This document shows positions 51,536 to 60,290 of a DNA stretch of 64,000 bases, piece by piece. Numbering within the stretch: the first letter of the stretch is position 1; each line of letters starts with the position of its first letter. A program made the translations under genes and the position numbers. The DNA lies in contig NZ_ATDP01000089.1 in the NCBI RefSeq assembly GCF_000445105.1, positions 1 to 64,000 on the forward strand, written 5' to 3'. This DNA is from Sphingobium lactosutens DS20 (GTDB taxonomy: Bacteria; Pseudomonadota; Alphaproteobacteria; Sphingomonadales; Sphingomonadaceae). The notes below the pieces were generated by a model. The model made no database searches. It was not told the DNA's origin and worked only from the letters and a program-made list of their open reading frames with translations.

Positions 51536-52462
51536 CTATTCCGCTGCCCCGACATCGATTTTCAGTTTCGCTATTCGCTCCGAACAGACTTTGTGCACGA
51601 GTTCGCCAAGTATTTGAATCCTGCCCTGAAGCCAGTTCAGTTCTTCGGGCGAAATGTCGAAATGCTTCGAGTGCTGGCCTTTGCGGTAGGCCTCCTTCAA
51701 CTTCTGATACATAGCGCGTTCGGCATGTGTCGCACGGGGCCAGGCTTCAAAAAGGCGGGTGTCTAAACCTTCAGCCATTCCCCGGAGAAAAATGATATTT
51801 GGATTGCGAGGTGCGTAAAAAGTAAGTGTCAGAAGAACGCACTTATACAAGCTCTCAGTCGTTTGATGCAGCAAGAATGCTGCGTTACTGTAATATCCCT
51901 TTATTTGATAAAACTCTGCGCCCTCGAACCAGCGCATCGAGGCAGGAAACTTATCCTCAAAATACTCTTTTGCAGCAAGGTAAGCCTGATTTGGTGTCTT
52001 AGGTTTAGGTTCCGCCAGTGGCCGATCATCCGACTGATAAAGAACGATGCCGTCCTTCGCGATTTCGGAGAATAGAAGCCGACCGTGCGACAAACCGTCG
52101 TTCACTTGCTGAAGCGAATGAACGATGAAATTGACCGGAGAGCGGATGATCTTCTCGACCTGATAGGCATCGTAGAGACGTTGCTCTGTCTCTTCCCAAT
52201 AGAGCGCGCCATCGGTCAATTCCTTCTGGTTGACGATGATCAGAATATCGTAGTCTGAGGTAAACTGGTTCGAGTCGAACGGAGCATCGACCCAGTCCCC
52301 ACGTGCGTATGAGCCGAAAAGAATAACTTTCAGAATACGCGCCGACTTGCGCCGACCGGTCGCATCCTGCGTCGCCTCACGAAATCCCTGAAAGAGAATT
52401 TCGACCACACGATCCAGTTCGCGCTGCTTGGCGATAGGCAGATGGTTAAGGTCGATACGCAT
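51536..52462 (-). CDS. Nucleotidyltransferase-HEPN single-chain protein
   Basis: ATG 52462 (MRIDLNHLPIAKQRELD) gives 308 residues. The N-terminal half is a minimal nucleotidyltransferase: ILFGSYARGDW with SDYDILIIV downstream. The C-terminal half is a HEPN-like helical domain (FYQIKGYYSNAAFLLHQTTESLYKCVLLTLTFYAPRNPN). MNT and HEPN are usually separate genes of an antitoxin-toxin pair; here they are fused. In the fusion family function is unclear; RNA targeting and defence are inferences. Confidence 0.85.
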   Translation of the reverse strand: MRIDLNHLPIAKQRELDRVVEILFQGFREATQDATGRRKSARILKVILFGSYARGDWVDAPFDSNQFTSDYDILIIVNQKELTDGALYWEETEQRLYDAYQVEKIIRSPVNFIVHSLQQVNDGLSHGRLLFSEIAKDGIVLYQSDDRPLAEPKPKTPNQAYLAAKEYFEDKFPASMRWFEGAEFYQIKGYYSNAAFLLHQTTESLYKCVLLTLTFYAPRNPNIIFLRGMAEGLDTRLFEAWPRATHAERAMYQKLKEAYRKGQHSKHFDISPEELNWLQGRIQILGELVHKVCSERIAKLKIDVGAAE

Positions 52463-52499
52463 CAGAAGCCAAAGCCCCAATGGCTAAGCGGGATCACCC

Positions 52500-52901
52500 T
52501 CATCTGACGATCTCCACGATGATCCCGGCGTCCAAGCTACCCCATGCCTTGTCTGCAGTGACCGCGACCCCGTTGCTGACCTGCGCCAGCGCAAGGCAGG
52601 ATCGATCGCCAAGCGATAGGCCCAGGCTGCGCGTAGATGCTCTTAACGTTCCGCCAAGATCGGCCTGCTGACGATCAGCGGCCACGATTTCAATGTCGAG
52701 TTCAGCCAGCATCGCACGGGCCTCATCAGCTTCGACCCCCCGGTCGACGAGTTTGGCGAACACCTCATGATAGTTCACCGCCGATACCAGAGCGCCGGCC
52801 AACCGCTCCTCGACGAGCTCGGCTCCCGGTTCGCCAAACAGGAGGCAAAGGAGCGCCGAGGCGTCCAGAATGTAAGCGCCATTCTGTTCGATATCAGTCA
52901 C
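52500..52901 (-). CDS. vapC: PIN-domain toxin (VapC-like)
   Basis: A GTG start at 52901 overlapping the antitoxin stop gives 133 residues. PIN acidic residues are seen in YILDASALLCLLFGEPGAE (Asp first), AVNYHEVFAKL (Glu), LSLGDRSCLALA (Asp) and AVTADKAW (Asp). VapC-type toxins cut RNA. The overlap with the AbrB-type gene upstream is the standard antitoxin-first order. Confidence 0.9.
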   Translation of the reverse strand: MTDIEQNGAYILDASALLCLLFGEPGAELVEERLAGALVSAVNYHEVFAKLVDRGVEADEARAMLAELDIEIVAADRQQADLGGTLRASTRSLGLSLGDRSCLALAQVSNGVAVTADKAWGSLDAGIIVEIVR

Positions 52902-53142
52902 GTGCTGCCTCGGCGCGCCGTTCGGCAATCAACTCATCGGATACCAGGCCGTCAGACGGCGCAAATGCCCGCAAGCGCTCCTGCACTCGCCGTAGAGCGG
53001 ATCGTGCTGGGCGGATGCGAACCTCGTCACCATTGAGCTCGAAGAGAACGGTGTCGCCATTCTGCAAGCCGAGAGAACGCCGAAAATCGGCGGGAAGCGC
53101 CACCCGGCCGCCTGCAATGACCTTGCCTCGCAAAATAGCCAT
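52894..53142 (-). CDS. vapB: AbrB/MazE-type antitoxin (VapB-like)
   Basis: ATG 53142 gives 82 residues with the swapped-hairpin AbrB signature MAILRGKVIAGGRVALPADFRRSLGL and NGDTVLFELNGDEVRI. The C-terminal helix would bind the VapC toxin, encoded with an 8-bp overlap. There is no stop in this frame upstream: the winged-helix frame at 53143-53661 reads straight into it, so a fused form of about 255 residues is possible. Confidence 0.85.
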   Translation of the reverse strand: MAILRGKVIAGGRVALPADFRRSLGLQNGDTVLFELNGDEVRIRPARSALRRVQERLRAFAPSDGLVSDELIAERRAEAARD

Positions 53143-53661
53143 GCCATCTACTCTATCGTCGGTACCAACTGAGAAATGGTACTGCATTTCCGCGTCGTGT
53201 ATCAAGTGCCCGGATTGGAAAACTTGGCCGCCAAATGCAAGGTAATGCGAGATCATGACGTCGACTGCTTGCTCCAGGGCATCCTTCGTAGAACGCCTGA
53301 GTTTGAGGTCAGTGCAGCGGCCGTCTGTCGGGTCGTCCCGTCGGACCAAGGCGCCCAGTTCTTCCAGTTTTGTCGACCGACGATGCGCTGTCGACGATGC
53401 GTAGTCCGTGGAATGGCAAGCCTGATAAATGCGTTCGCCCTCGATCTCGGCGAGGTAGATTTGTAACAGTGACCACAAGTAGGGTGTGGACGAAAGCTTG
53501 CGTCCTATATTTTTCCTTATCGCAGCTTCCAATCTCAGAAGGGTTCGGCAGGCCGCTGCTCGGCTGGCAAGCGACGAGGCGTCATCCGACTTCCCCCCAG
53601 GTGAACTGCCTGAAGGGAACCTCACGAACAGCCGCCGTACGATCGACCACAGGGGCCGCAT
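53143..53661 (-). other. Winged-helix regulator frame reading into vapB
   Basis: From ATG 53661 the frame encodes a MarR-like winged helix (ASSTAHRRSTKLEELGALVRRDDPTDGRCTDLKL with YLWSLLQIYLAEIEG before) and a helix (DALEQAVDVMISHYLAFGG). It has no stop before the vapB start and continues in frame through a short linker. Either the stop was lost or the regulator and antitoxin are translated as one protein. Ordinary family members end about where vapB begins. Confidence 0.55.
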
Positions 53662-53707
53662 TCTCTCCGTCCCGTACGGTTCATAGCAGCAGATTCGATC
53701 CTGCGAA

Positions 53708-54376
53708 TCATAGATATCCTGCCCTTCGAAAGCTCGTCGTACCGTTCCGCGCCACGATAAGGTGATCATGAACGACGACGTTGAGGCAGTTTGCCGCCTT
53801 CGCTATCTTCTCCGTGAGTTCTCGGTCCGCGCGCGAGGGCTTGGAGCAACCTGATGGATGGTTATGGACTAGCAATATCGCGGTCGCCTCAAGATCGAGG
53901 CAACGCTTGAGTATCTCCCGCGGTGAGGCATAGACGCCTGTAACAGACCCGACGCCCAGAACCTCGTCGGCGATGAGCTCGTTATTGGCATTGAGGAAAA
54001 GTACGCGAAGTTGTTCGATGGGCTCGAAGGCCATGCGGCTTCTGAGATAATCGAGCAGCGTCTGGTCATTCGATAATATGGGGCGCTGCACAAGGCGGCC
54101 CCGGAGTATTTGCGTCATCGCGCGGCGAAAGCAGGCGAATGTCCGCTCCACCTCTATCGAATGGTCCAGCAGTTCGATTCGTTCTGCCGAACGTGCCGAC
54201 ACGGCCTCACCAAGTGAGCCGAAACGAGCAAAGAGGCGTTCCGAGAATTCTTCGGCGCGATCCGGGCAGGTGAGGCCGATCAGGCCTTCCAGGGCGCGTC
54301 GGCACCCAGGCGCGTCAATCTCATTCGGTGCCTCCAGGTCGCAGTCACCAGAACAAGCTGACCCATCCAACTCCAT
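53708..54376 (-). CDS. RadC-like JAB-domain protein
   Basis: A JAMM/JAB domain is clear in the C-terminal half: LLVHNHPSGCSKPSRADRELTEKI (His-X-His...Asp metal ligands) followed by NVVVHDHLIVARNG. The N-terminal part has a RadC-like helical region (FSERLFARFGSLGEAVSA). Start uncertain: ATG 54376 overlaps the membrane-protein gene by 97 bp, and the frame is open up to 54511. RadC-type proteins are frequent on plasmids and islands; their exact role is unsettled. Confidence 0.85.
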   Translation of the reverse strand: MELDGSACSGDCDLEAPNEIDAPGCRRALEGLIGLTCPDRAEEFSERLFARFGSLGEAVSARSAERIELLDHSIEVERTFACFRRAMTQILRGRLVQRPILSNDQTLLDYLRSRMAFEPIEQLRVLFLNANNELIADEVLGVGSVTGVYASPREILKRCLDLEATAILLVHNHPSGCSKPSRADRELTEKIAKAANCLNVVVHDHLIVARNGTTSFRRAGYL

Positions 54377-54723
54377 AGCGCCAATGCGTGCATGTAGGTC
54401 CGGGGTACCACATCGGGTGCAACCATCAGTGCGATATGGATGATGACCTCCGCGCCGAGCATCGCGGCGATCCAGATCGGCCAAAAGCGCGTGCTCCGAA
54501 TTGAGAGCCATAGGAAAATACCCAATAGCGACAGATCGATGAAGAGGATGCCGGTTTCGACACCCCGGAAGCGAATGCCGAGAGGGGAGGCCGCAACGAC
54601 TGTCAGACTTGCCCCGCCTAAAAGGGTGGCCGCCCCGATCCGCTCGGGTTGGCCACCTCTGATGAAGGCATAAGCGGTGCTCAGGAGCAAAACGGCAAGA
54701 AACAGGACTTGTCTCGTCATCAT
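54280..54723 (-). CDS. Hypothetical membrane protein
   Basis: A 147-residue protein with four or five hydrophobic helices (VLFLAVLLLSTAYAFI, GILFIDLSLLGIFLWLSI, IWIAAMLGAEVIIHIALMV, ALWSWMGQLVLVTATW). No signature motif. Its 3' end overlaps the RadC-like frame, which suggests translational coupling or a later RadC start. Not recognised further. Confidence 0.7.
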   Translation of the reverse strand: MMTRQVLFLAVLLLSTAYAFIRGGQPERIGAATLLGGASLTVVAASPLGIRFRGVETGILFIDLSLLGIFLWLSIRSTRFWPIWIAAMLGAEVIIHIALMVAPDVVPRTYMHALALWSWMGQLVLVTATWRHRMRLTRLGADAPWKA

Positions 54724-54777
54724 ATCGTAGAGGAACGATAAATGGCGCGTTGCGTCAATTTCTCTCGACCAGATGCG

Positions 54778-55122
54778 TCATACCGCCCGGAGATGTTGTC
54801 CGCTGGGCCGAGACGTGTCGCCTGCCACCTTGAGCAGGTCGCCATAGCTGGTCTCGGTCAGTCCGATCGCATCGCTGGCCTGTTTGAGGTTGGCATGCGT
54901 GATGACGATCTTTTCCCGCGTTTCCGAAATCAGCAGCATGGCCGAAGCAGAACTTTGAATGGCGTCCTGGCCGATCATGGCGGAAAGACGGGCGTCAAGC
55001 CGCGCAAGCGGAAGAGCGGCGTTGAGTTCCGCTATTCGGGCAACAGCGATATCGATGGCTTCTTCGGCCGCGAATAGGCGTCCGGCGACTTGCTTGGCGA
55101 TGGACTGGCGTTGAGCGCGCAT
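54778..55122 (-). CDS. Hypothetical helical protein
   Basis: A 114-residue soluble protein, almost wholly helical (MRAQRQSIAKQVAGRLFAAEEAIDIAVARIAELNAALP), without Cys and with regular heptad-like hydrophobics. It lies between the membrane protein and the LuxR-type gene on the same strand with Shine-Dalgarno GGGAAGGAG upstream. Family not recognised. Confidence 0.6.
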   Translation of the reverse strand: MRAQRQSIAKQVAGRLFAAEEAIDIAVARIAELNAALPLARLDARLSAMIGQDAIQSSASAMLLISETREKIVITHANLKQASDAIGLTETSYGDLLKVAGDTSRPSGQHLRAV

Positions 55123-55185
55123 GGTTTCTCCTTCCCGCCCGGTGGGGGCAGGTCATGGTGATGGACTGAAGGAAGTGTTGCTGCT

Positions 55186-55779
55186 CTACTTTTCCACGAG
55201 GGTGTTGAGTACGAGAAGCAAGGATATCCCGCCCCCCACAGCAAAGAGCATTATCGTGGTCAGGATTGCAAAAACGATCAGCGTTGAAGATCCATTCAGG
55301 TCATTGAGTTGCCTCCCGGCGACGCGGAGCGGCACAATGCCTTGCAGAGCGGTAAGGCTTTCGCGAACGCCAAATGGTCGTTGTTCTTCCGCGAAAATAT
55401 CCTCGAAACCGTCTTGCGTGGCCAGTGCATCCACCTTGGTTACGGTAGGCGCAGATGACCTCGAATCGTCATCCTGGGGAATAGTCACAGGATAGGGGGG
55501 GCAATATATGCCCCCCCTTCGAGCTTCCCATTCCACAAACAGATGTCCCGCTTTCAGCCGCGATACGCCGCCAAGCTTCTTTCTGGTTTCAAGAATATGA
55601 TTGTTTACGGTGTGTGGAGAGAGGTTAAGGGCCCGACCGATTTCTTTCGCCGAATAGCCCTTGGCGGCCTCTCGCAGGCAATCACCCTTGCGAGCGCTGA
55701 GCGCTTCGAACACCTCTGAAAAGTTGACCTCGTCCAAGGACGTATCCCTTCGCCAGTTCGAGGCGACCGGAAGCTGCAT
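55186..55779 (-). CDS. LuxR-type HTH regulator with C-terminal membrane anchor
   Basis: A 197-residue protein. The LuxR/GerE HTH is at about residues 22-80 (LSARKGDCLREAAKGYSAKEIGRALNLSPHTVNNHILETRKKL), unusually at the N-terminus. A hydrophobic helix near the C-terminus (STLIVFAILTTIMLFAVGGGISLLLVLNTL) would tether it to the membrane, a ToxR/CadC-like topology but with a LuxR HTH. It is divergent from the sigma-like gene at 55879/56170. Confidence 0.82.
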   Translation of the reverse strand: MQLPVASNWRRDTSLDEVNFSEVFEALSARKGDCLREAAKGYSAKEIGRALNLSPHTVNNHILETRKKLGGVSRLKAGHLFVEWEARRGGIYCPPYPVTIPQDDDSRSSAPTVTKVDALATQDGFEDIFAEEQRPFGVRESLTALQGIVPLRVAGRQLNDLNGSSTLIVFAILTTIMLFAVGGGISLLLVLNTLVEK

Positions 55780-56169
55780 CCTCTCTCAACCTGGCATTCC
55801 AATCGATTTGCCGTCAGCCTCCGATCACGTCGCATTCTGTTTCAACCAAAAACCTTTCTAAAACATAGCCTGTTCACATTGAATTTAACAGAATGCTTTA
55901 CGCGCTCGGCGGGCGGTCAGCACCGGCTCACGCTTCAGGCAAGGGCTGTAGCGCCATCAGACGGGACGGCTGTACGAAGAGCCGCCGGTCTACCTCGGCA
56001 ACGTCATCACGCGCGGGCCTCACACATCGCGGCAAAAATTGGCCCTCAAACATGGCTGGTCATCTGCCCCCAGGATTTTTCCCGCGCAGAGCGGCGACGA
56101 TTTGCGCGACTGTTCGGAGGAGAAGAGGGACGGGGGGGAGCGAGGATCATCCGAGAGGAACCGCTTCCT

Positions 56170-56658
56170 ATGCGCAAATTTGAAATCCTGTCCCTGCTCA
56201 GGGGCCTTACCACCTGTCTCCTTGGCACCGGCTGGCTGAAACCGGACGGTCAACGCGCAAACAAGTTTGATCTTGTCGATGCCATTGCGGATCAAGTCAG
56301 TGCCCCTTCACGCTCGGCGATCGCGGTTGCCAGAAGCAGGCTTGAAGGTGCCCCGCTATTGCGCATCGATGCTGGCGAGACGCAGACTCAAGAGACCCGT
56401 GAAGGTGTGTGGGTCAGGGCATGGATCTGGGTGGAGCAGGATGCATTGGCATCGAGCGACGCCTTACGGCTGACGAACCTCGGCAAGAGGCTCGCACAAT
56501 TGGAACCCCAGACCAGAGCCGTATTTCTTGCTTATCGCGTCGAAGGGCTGTCCTACTCGGCAATCGCGCGTCGTCTCAACCTGGAAATGGTCGAAGTTCA
56601 GGACGAGCTGGCGGCGGCGCTTGTAGCGCTATCGGCCGCGCTCGACGAACAATCCTGA
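56170..56658 (+). CDS. Sigma-70 region-4-like regulatory protein
   Basis: From ATG 56170 (MRKFEILSLLRGLTTCLL) the protein has 162 residues; the frame is open back to 55879 and an earlier start is possible. The C-terminal 60 residues resemble sigma region 4 (LEPQTRAVFLAYRVEGLSYSAIARRLNLEMVEVQDELAAAL). No sigma region 2 is seen, so it is more likely a region-4-only DNA-binding regulator. The toprim gene follows after 14 bp. Confidence 0.6.
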   Translation: MRKFEILSLLRGLTTCLLGTGWLKPDGQRANKFDLVDAIADQVSAPSRSAIAVARSRLEGAPLLRIDAGETQTQETREGVWVRAWIWVEQDALASSDALRLTNLGKRLAQLEPQTRAVFLAYRVEGLSYSAIARRLNLEMVEVQDELAAALVALSAALDEQS

Positions 56659-56672
56659 GAACTGCCCGTACT

Positions 56673-57548
56673 ATGAGATCAACCGATCTGGAAACCCAGG
56701 GCGCGAACCTGTGCCGACGGCTGGGAGGGGTATGGCATAAGGATCGGGGATTGTGTCTCTGCCCCGCCCATGACGACCATGACCCAAGCCTCTCCGTCCG
56801 CGTCGGCAACTCCGCCCTGCTGTTCAAATGCTTCGCAGGCTGCGACACGATCGCCGTTCTGCGGGCTATCCGCCGCCTTCACCACGATCTGCCCGAGCGA
56901 GGTCCTTCGATCTCATCGGTCAGGCACAGACCCTTGCAGACCGGATCGGGGCCGGCACTGCGCGTCTGGGAGGCCTCCAATCCGATCGCCGGCACGCCTG
57001 CCGAGGCTTACCTTGCCAATCGCTTCCTCGTGCCGCCCTGGCGCGACCTTCGCTACAATCCGCGCACGCCTTTGGGGCGGGGAAGGGCTGCCGTTTTTCG
57101 ACCGGCGCTCATCGCCGCAGTCCGCGAGGGACATCGGCTCGTTGCAATCCATCGAACCTTTCTCGATCCGTTGGCTGGCTTGAAAGCCAGCGATCTGACG
57201 GAACCGCGGATGATGCTGGGACGTCCAGGCCGCGGCGCGGTACAGCTGGGCGCTGCGACCACCGTTCTTGGACTTGCCGAAGGCATCGAAACGGCGCTTG
57301 CTGCCATGCGTCTTCATCGAATTCCTGTATGGGCGACACTTGGCGCCGAACGCGCTGCGCACGTCCTGCTGCCCAGCCGACTGGAACGCCTCGTTCTGCT
57401 CTTCGACCGGGATGCAGCAGGATGGAAAGCGAACCGCCAGATCCGGCTGGCCCACCAGCATAGCGGGCTGGAGGTGTTCAGCCCATGGCCCCCTGTTCCT
57501 CATAATGACTGGGCGGATTTGCTCGAGCAAATGCCGCGCGCGGCGTGA
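56673..57548 (+). CDS. Toprim-domain primase-like protein (DUF7146 type)
   Basis: ATG 56673 gives 291 residues. An N-terminal zinc-binding region (CLCPAHDDHDPSLSV...ALLFKCFAGCD, about residues 27-62) as in DnaG/P4-type primases is followed by a linker domain and a toprim fold (TVLGLAEGIETALAA with catalytic Glu, RLVLLFDRDAAGW with Asp-x-Asp). Such proteins sit on sphingomonad plasmids and islands beside ParB-like genes. A role in element replication is likely but a full polymerase core is not evident. Confidence 0.85.
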   Translation: MRSTDLETQGANLCRRLGGVWHKDRGLCLCPAHDDHDPSLSVRVGNSALLFKCFAGCDTIAVLRAIRRLHHDLPERGPSISSVRHRPLQTGSGPALRVWEASNPIAGTPAEAYLANRFLVPPWRDLRYNPRTPLGRGRAAVFRPALIAAVREGHRLVAIHRTFLDPLAGLKASDLTEPRMMLGRPGRGAVQLGAATTVLGLAEGIETALAAMRLHRIPVWATLGAERAAHVLLPSRLERLVLLFDRDAAGWKANRQIRLAHQHSGLEVFSPWPPVPHNDWADLLEQMPRAA

Positions 57549-57711
57549 CAACCACGCAAACGTTTTTGCGGCCACGAGCACAAGCGCCATTCAATCGTTG
57601 ACGATCCCTAACGCCGGCGTCCTGTCTCACACCGTCCCGGCTAAGTGCCGCAGGAGGGAAGGGAGAGGGAATGGGCGGTTCGATGAGCGAGCCGCACCAA
57701 TGGAGAAACCC

Positions 57712-59754
57712 ATGTCCCAGACCCCCATTCCCGTACCCGCTGCTAATCTCACCAAGTCACCCGTCAATGTCCGGACCCGCAGTGACGCGGACGCCGACGC
57801 GGAACTGGAAGCCAGCATCCTTGCCCACGGTCTTATCCAGAATCTGGTCGGCGTGCCGGTTTCGCGCAAGAAGGGCCATTACCGGATCACCGCCGGCGGT
57901 CGCCGCCTGGATGCCGTGCATCGCCTGATCGATAAGGGAAGTCTCCCGGCGGATCACGCGATCCCTGTTCTGGTTCTCGACAGTGCCAAGGATGGCCGCG
58001 AAGTCAGCCTCGTTGAAAATTTCGAACGGCTTCCGATGGGGCCCGGCGAAGAATGCCGTGCCTTCAGGGATATCATCGAGGTAGAAGGCAAGACGGCAAC
58101 AGACGTTGCCAAGCGGTTCGGGCTCACCGAACGCTTCGTAGTGGGCCGTCTGCGTCTCGCCAACCTTGCCGAGCCGATCTTCGAGGCACTTGAGAATGGC
58201 GAGATCACGCTCGACGTCGCCAAGGCCTATTGCACCACGGCTGACAGCGCGCGCCAGAAAGCGATCTGGGACATGCTCTCGGACAGCTATTGCGGCCATT
58301 CCGTCAGTGAGATCCGCCGCCGCATCAAGGACTATAGCTATCGGGGAAATGACCCCCGCGTATTGCTGGTCGGCCGTGATGCTTACACGGCCGCCGGCGG
58401 GCGGATCGAGGACGCCGACCTCTATTCGAACGCGGACGACGAACGCTGGATCGACACTCACATCGTCGACGAACTCGCCATGATCAAACTCGCTGCCGAA
58501 GCGGACATGCTGCGCGAACGCGAAGGCTTTGCCGAGGTCCGTCCCGTCGCCAACACGCGCGTCCCCTATATGGATACCTACGCCCTGACACCGTTGCCCG
58601 TCGAGACGCCGGCGCTCAGCGATGAGCAGGAGCAGCGCAAGCTCGAGATCGAGGACGAACTCGCCGAACTGGAAGCCGAACTCGAGGATGAAGGCTATGA
58701 GCCGGACGAAGAGGACCAGAATCGCTACAACGCCCTCCAGACCGAACTGTCGTCCATCGTCGAACGCGAGCCGATCGTCGATGCCGAGCAGAAGGCGAGC
58801 GCGTTGGCCTATCTCGTGATCGGGCCGGACGGCCAGCCGCACATTCACCAGGAGTTGTATGTGGCGCCCGTCGCCACCGACGAAGAGGGTGAAGACGACG
58901 AGAAGGCAAACCTCGAGGACGGCGAAACCGACGGCGAAGTCCCGGCAGACGAGGCCGGTGAGGACGAAGCGCGAAACAGCGGCCCGGTGATGAGCCAGCG
59001 TCTGCGCGAAATGCTGGCGATGATGAAAACCGAACTGCTGGCGGTCCATGTCGCCAGCAATCCCGCATTCGCGCTGGATCTGGGCACCTTCATCATGGTC
59101 GACCGCGAATGCCGCTTCTCGTCTTTCGACATTCCAAGCGATCTGCGCGCTTCGGCTCCCGCCCGTCTCCTCGCGGACTTCAAGCCCGAGACGGCCGCAG
59201 CGGGGGAATGGACGAAGCTCGATGAGGCGCTCGACCGAAGCTGGGTCAATCACCAGGCCATCGCGGATCGCTACGACGCCTTCTGTGCGCTCCCCGATCA
59301 AGTACGCGCGGCCTGGCTCGGCTGGGTGATCGCACGCACGTTGCAGGCCGTCCCGACCGGCCGCCGCGAAGCAACCTTCCTCGATCATCTGGGCACGAAG
59401 CTCGAGATCGATGTCGCGGCCTGGTGGCGCCCGACGGCGCTCACCTACTTCGACAAGCTGACCAAGCCCGCCATTCTCAGCCTGTTCCAAGAAATCGGCG
59501 GGTTGGAGCTGCAATCACGCTACGCCGGTTCAAAGAAGCACGATCTTTCGGCTTCGGCGGAACGGCTTTTCGGAGGCGACGTCATAATCGAACCCGAGAT
59601 CAAGGAACGGGCGCTTGCATGGCTCCCGGAAGCCATGCGCTTTGGCTCGGCCGAAATCGCTGGCGAGCCGGAAGAGACGCGAGACGATCACGACACGTCA
59701 CCCGCTGGGATCGTCGATGCCGACAACGACGATCAGATCTCTCAGGCGGCCTGA
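57712..59754 (+). CDS. Large ParB/RepB/Spo0J-family protein
   Basis: ATG 57712 (MSQTPIPVPAANL) with GGAG upstream gives 680 residues; an in-frame ATG four codons earlier is possible. The N-terminal ParB domain is clear (RITAGGRRLDAVHRLI, SLVENFERLPMGPGEECRAFRDII, then HTH VAKRFGLTERFVVGRLRLANL). A long acidic middle (about residues 305-425) contains runs of Asp/Glu, and the C-terminal part is a conserved extension found in plasmid-borne members. It may act in partition or regulation; no ParA is in the window. Confidence 0.9.
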   Translation: MSQTPIPVPAANLTKSPVNVRTRSDADADAELEASILAHGLIQNLVGVPVSRKKGHYRITAGGRRLDAVHRLIDKGSLPADHAIPVLVLDSAKDGREVSLVENFERLPMGPGEECRAFRDIIEVEGKTATDVAKRFGLTERFVVGRLRLANLAEPIFEALENGEITLDVAKAYCTTADSARQKAIWDMLSDSYCGHSVSEIRRRIKDYSYRGNDPRVLLVGRDAYTAAGGRIEDADLYSNADDERWIDTHIVDELAMIKLAAEADMLREREGFAEVRPVANTRVPYMDTYALTPLPVETPALSDEQEQRKLEIEDELAELEAELEDEGYEPDEEDQNRYNALQTELSSIVEREPIVDAEQKASALAYLVIGPDGQPHIHQELYVAPVATDEEGEDDEKANLEDGETDGEVPADEAGEDEARNSGPVMSQRLREMLAMMKTELLAVHVASNPAFALDLGTFIMVDRECRFSSFDIPSDLRASAPARLLADFKPETAAAGEWTKLDEALDRSWVNHQAIADRYDAFCALPDQVRAAWLGWVIARTLQAVPTGRREATFLDHLGTKLEIDVAAWWRPTALTYFDKLTKPAILSLFQEIGGLELQSRYAGSKKHDLSASAERLFGGDVIIEPEIKERALAWLPEAMRFGSAEIAGEPEETRDDHDTSPAGIVDADNDDQISQAA

Positions 59755-59968
59755 TCAGGGCGGGGGGATGGGCTACGGCCTATCCCCCGGCTTCGAGGTT
59801 GAACTTAGCCTGCCAAATGCCGAAATTCGTGCGTCAACCTCCAAGGCGACCAAGCCGAACTTTGTCCCCGCTTCTGCGCGAATTCCAGCATGACAGCGGC
59901 GATAATTGGTTCTCGAGGGGAGCGGACATGCGCTGTCTCGGCTACTGCTGCGGCTCTCCTGTTTCCCA

Positions 59969-60290
59969 ATGCAGGAACAGCATGCCCGGCTCCGCCAAGG
60001 CTTCGCGCAATTCTGCGAACGGGGCTACCAAAGGAAAATGATCTTGCGCGACAGCGCAGAACGCGGTCCATTGCTCATCGTCATCGATTTCGATGAAAAC
60101 ACGGTCCTAACGAAAGCCTATACCTACGGTCACTCGGCCCGGCTCATCGTCCGGAGCGCGCACTGCGACGATAGTCGATATATTGGCCCATTTCTCCAAC
60201 CAACTCGCGCTTCGATCGCCGACTTCCACGCCGGCATCGCTGACGGCCTTGATGATGATGGGATCATAGTCGCACATGATGTTCCCTCTA
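59969..60290 (+). pseudogene. Small gene disrupted by the IS630 insertion
   Basis: From ATG 59969 (MQEQHARLRQGFAQFCERG) the frame runs to 60319, but bases after 60290 belong to the insertion sequence. Removing the IS and one TA copy joins codon 107 in frame to 61344-61429, giving about 135 residues (tail NRLRPISQGEFHNPKVIWPR). The sequence has GPLLIVIDFDENTVLTKAY and ASIADFHAGIADGLDDDG. Family not recognised. Confidence 0.5.

Noticed and set aside
57757..59514. 585-codon minus-strand frame antisense to the ParB-like gene
   Set aside because: A shadow caused by GC-biased codon use; the ParB motifs on the plus strand are clear.
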